The translations under genes and the position numbers were made by a program. The notes beneath the pieces were generated by a model. The model did not search any database. It saw only the letters and a list, made by a program, of their open reading frames with translations, and was not told the origin of the DNA. Positions 61,469 through 64,000 of a stretch of 64,000 nucleotides of DNA are shown in pieces; the first letter of the stretch is position 1, and each line of letters begins with the position of its first letter. Source of the DNA: Candidatus Bathyarchaeota archaeon A05DMB-5 (lineage in GTDB: Archaea; Thermoproteota; Bathyarchaeia; Bathyarchaeales; Bathycorpusculaceae); assembly GCA_019685655.1 (NCBI GenBank), contig JABFQP010000002.1, positions 1-64,000 of the forward strand, written 5' to 3'.

Positions 61469-64000
61469 TTGGATAGGTTTCCCGCAGAAGAATACAATAT
61501 TCCATTTTTTAAGGAGACAGATTACGTTAGGAAATTGTGTCCTAAGTGCGGAAAATATTTTTGGACGCAAAACCATAGCCAAGAAACTTGTGGTGAAGCG
61601 TCTTCAGACGAGTGTGCATGTTACACGTTTATAGATAATCCGCCTACTCGGAAAAGTTATGGTTTGCGTGAGATGCGTGAGGCGTTTCTTTCGTTTTTTG
61701 AGAAGAATGGACATACACGTATAAAGCCTTATCCTGTCGTGGCGAGGTGGCGAGATGACATTTACTTGACGCATGCGAGCATTATTGATTTTCAACCTTA
61801 CGTAACGAATGGTATTGCTCCGCCGCCTGCGAATCCGCTTGTGGTTTCTCAGCCTTGCATAAGATTGGTGGACATAGCAAATACTGGACCAACGTTTGGC
61901 AGGCATTTGACGATTTTTGAGATGGGTGGGGCGCATGCGTTCAATTATCCGGACAGGGAGGTTTACTGGAAAGATGAGACTGTTCGGTATCATCATCGAT
62001 GGGTTACGGAAGTTTTGGGTGTAAAATCTGACGAGGTTACCTACAAGGAGGAAGTGTGGTCTGGAGGCGGAAACGCTGGACCTTGTTTAGAGTCTATTAT
62101 TCGAGGTTTGGAGGTTGCGACGCTTGTTTTCATGCAATACAAAGTTGTTGATGACGAATTTGTTAAATTGCCAATACGGACAGTTGATCCTGGTTATGGT
62201 ATGGACCGTTATGCTTGGCTTTCGCAAGGCGCTCCAAGCGGCTTCCATGCGGTTTATGGCGACTTGCTTGACAGATTGTTTAGAATGGCGGGTTTGGCTA
62301 AAATTGACGTTGAATTGTTAAAGAAAGTGGCTAAGTTTTCCAGTTTGGTTAATTTGGATAAGACTGCGAGTAGATTGGAGACTCGTAAGAGGGAAGCGGC
62401 TCTTGTTGGCTTAAGCGTGGATGAGCTTGACAAGTTTTTGGTTCCTATTGAGAATGTTTTCGCGGTTGCGGACCACACTAAATGCCTTAGCTTTTTGCTT
62501 GCTGAGGGTGTTGTTCCATCCAATATTCAAGAGGGTTATTTGGCGAGGCTCATGTTCAGAAGAGTCTATAGGCTTTTGAGGATGCTTGGTATTTCAGACA
62601 AGCTTTATGACATTGTCGATTTGCAGATTCGTCTTTGGGGTGAGGATTTCCCGCATCTTAAGGAAATGCAGAACGAGATTATTGATATGCTACAGGTGGA
62701 AGAGGAGAAGTTTGGAGACACGCTTAAACGAGGCGAAGGAATGGTTAAGCGGATTTCAGCAGAGTTAAAAGCGAAAAGGAAAAAGGAGATTCCAGTAGAA
62801 ACTTTAACTGAACTTTATGATTCGCATGGGCTTCCGCCTGAGATTGTTAAAGAAGTTGCAGAAAAAGAAGATTTGCAGGTTGCGATTCCAGACAATTTTT
62901 ACACTTTGATTGCTCAGAGGCACATGCAAGCTGAGAAGCATGTTGAGGAAGAGGTTAAACCAGAAGAACGGTTGGAAACAGCGGTTTCAGGTTTGCCGGA
63001 AACTGAGCAGCTGTATTATAAAGACGCTTACATGCAAAGCTTCGATGCTAAAGTTCTCAAGGTATTGTTTGGCGAATACGCAGTTTTAGATAAGACATGC
63101 TTTTATCCTGAAGGCGGTGGACAACCAGCTGACACCGGCTTTCTTGAGTTTGACGGGAAGAAAGTTGAGGTTCTTGACGTAAGGAAGGTTGGCAGAGTCA
63201 TCGTTCACAAAGTCAAAAGCAAGGTTCTTCCAAAAGAAGGCAGCAAAATCACTGGCGTTATTAATTGGGATAGACGTTATGGTCTAATGAAGGCTCATAC
63301 GGCTACGCATTTGATTAATGGTGCTGCGCGGCGTGTGTTGGGGCAGCATGTTTGGCAGTTTGGAACGCAGAAGGGCATTGAGAGTTCTCGATTGGATATT
63401 TCGCATTATCGGAGGCTTACGCCTGAAGAGGTTCATAAAATTGAGATTTTGGCGAATCAGGCGATTTTGCAGAATATGATAGTTACGACTGTTTGGATGC
63501 CGAGAAGCGAAGCGGAAAGCCGTTACGGTTTTAGGCTTTACCAAGGCGGAGCGGTTCCAGGCAAGGAAATCCGTGTTGTGGCTACTGGTGATTGGGATGT
63601 TGAAGCGTGTGCGGGAACGCATTTGAGAAGCACTGGTGAGATTGGTTTCATAAAGATAATTCACACGGAACGAGTGCAGGATGGCGTTGAAAGGCTTGTT
63701 TATTCTGTTGGGATTCCCGCTTTGAAGTCTGTGCAGGAAAATGAGCGGTTGTTGTGGCGTGTCTCAGAAATATTGAATGCGCCTTTAGAGAAGCTGGACA
63801 AAACTGCGGAAAGGCTTGTTAAAGAGTTGAAGGAAGCGAATGCGGAGAGAAGAAAACTCATTAAAGAATTGGCGGAACGTGAAAGCGCTGGAGTAGGCGT
63901 GGGAAAGGCTGAAGAAGTTAAAGAAGTAGGTGGGATAAAGCTTGTTTTTCGTGATTTTAAGGAAGAAATTGATGTTGACCGCATGGTTCAAACTGCAAGC
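61469..64000 (+). CDS. alaS: Alanine--tRNA ligase (5' part; runs off the window)
   Basis: 844 codons from TTG 61469 are in the window, with no stop before the right edge. The start is archaeal (MDRFPAEEYNIPFFKETDYVRKLCPKCGKYFWTQ), with an extra N-terminal zinc ribbon (CPKCG...CGEASSDECAC). Motif-2-type sequence (YPVVARWRDDIYLTHASIIDFQPYV) and the class II core are followed by the editing domain with the metal site HTATH (63298-63312) and CAGTH. The last residues read VDRMVQTAS. It aminoacylates tRNA-Ala and hydrolyses Ser-tRNA-Ala. Confidence 0.97.
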   Translation, partial: MDRFPAEEYNIPFFKETDYVRKLCPKCGKYFWTQNHSQETCGEASSDECACYTFIDNPPTRKSYGLREMREAFLSFFEKNGHTRIKPYPVVARWRDDIYLTHASIIDFQPYVTNGIAPPPANPLVVSQPCIRLVDIANTGPTFGRHLTIFEMGGAHAFNYPDREVYWKDETVRYHHRWVTEVLGVKSDEVTYKEEVWSGGGNAGPCLESIIRGLEVATLVFMQYKVVDDEFVKLPIRTVDPGYGMDRYAWLSQGAPSGFHAVYGDLLDRLFRMAGLAKIDVELLKKVAKFSSLVNLDKTASRLETRKREAALVGLSVDELDKFLVPIENVFAVADHTKCLSFLLAEGVVPSNIQEGYLARLMFRRVYRLLRMLGISDKLYDIVDLQIRLWGEDFPHLKEMQNEIIDMLQVEEEKFGDTLKRGEGMVKRISAELKAKRKKEIPVETLTELYDSHGLPPEIVKEVAEKEDLQVAIPDNFYTLIAQRHMQAEKHVEEEVKPEERLETAVSGLPETEQLYYKDAYMQSFDAKVLKVLFGEYAVLDKTCFYPEGGGQPADTGFLEFDGKKVEVLDVRKVGRVIVHKVKSKVLPKEGSKITGVINWDRRYGLMKAHTATHLINGAARRVLGQHVWQFGTQKGIESSRLDISHYRRLTPEEVHKIEILANQAILQNMIVTTVWMPRSEAESRYGFRLYQGGAVPGKEIRVVATGDWDVEACAGTHLRSTGEIGFIKIIHTERVQDGVERLVYSVGIPALKSVQENERLLWRVSEILNAPLEKLDKTAERLVKELKEANAERRKLIKELAERESAGVGVGKAEEVKEVGGIKLVFRDFKEEIDVDRMVQTAS

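Overview
The window is a gene-dense stretch of an archaeal chromosome, most likely a TACK-group archaeon close to Bathyarchaeia. The lineage is an inference from gene content and style. Archaeal markers are TFB, SUI1/aIF1, a family-B DNA polymerase, the archaeal DnaG primase, Pelota, TiaS, Tsr3, an archaeal TrpRS, PheRS and AlaRS, a DUF1512 protein, a class II ribonucleotide reductase, an unlinked 5S rRNA gene, an intron-bearing tRNA-Trp and TATA-box promoters. I saw no integrase, transposase, CRISPR array, rRNA operon or phage block, so this is core genome with a few accessory genes.

Layout. 0-9 kb: tRNA-Gln, a nucleotidyltransferase, TFB, a zinc ribbon with SUI1, a saccharopine-dehydrogenase-like protein, NrdJ, nicotinate phosphoribosyltransferase, two membrane proteins and a TIGR04076-like protein. 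9-16.5 kb: a thiolase-like protein next to a DUF35-HMG-CoA synthase fusion, a Yip1-type membrane protein, a MacB-type ABC exporter and a TRAM / OB-fold / TRAM trio. 16.5-24.4 kb: a stand-alone LigD-type 3'-phosphoesterase, a two-subunit 2-oxoacid:ferredoxin oxidoreductase, a tiny Cys-rich protein, a bacterioferritin, a HAD hydrolase, a DUF3795-like protein, a frameshifted SDR, a surface protein interrupted by an in-frame TGA, and a flavodoxin. 24.5-36 kb: tRNA-Trp with two introns, two nucleotidyltransferase-fold proteins, an APC permease, a metallophosphoesterase, 5S rRNA, the DUF1512 protein, methionine aminopeptidase and a UPF0173 hydrolase.

36-50 kb is an information-processing block: TrpRS, PheRS alpha and beta, an unidentified structured RNA candidate, a methyltransferase, TyrRS, a Toprim protein, DnaG, an exonuclease-motif-less PolB, and Pelota. 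50-64 kb holds a TtuA/Ncs6-type sulfurtransferase, a ZIP transporter, AK6/Fap7-type kinase, RNase P RNA, a macro-domain protein, a LysE exporter, Tsr3, the NAD(P)HX repair enzyme, TiaS, a FUN14-like protein and the first 844 codons of AlaRS, which runs off the right edge.

The genes centre on translation (four aminoacyl-tRNA synthetases, two tRNAs, RNase P, 5S, tRNA and rRNA modification, ribosome rescue) and replication. The items most worth a second look are the ~300-nt structured RNA candidate with its own TATA box (40.7-41.0 kb), the PolB whose three exonuclease motifs are all degraded, the thiolase homologue lacking catalytic residues beside a DUF35-HMGCS fusion, the two genes interrupted in ways compatible with recoding (an A-AAA-AAG heptamer in an SDR; a TGA just before a membrane anchor), the doubly interrupted tRNA-Trp, and a dnaG reading frame with no ATG/GTG/TTG start.
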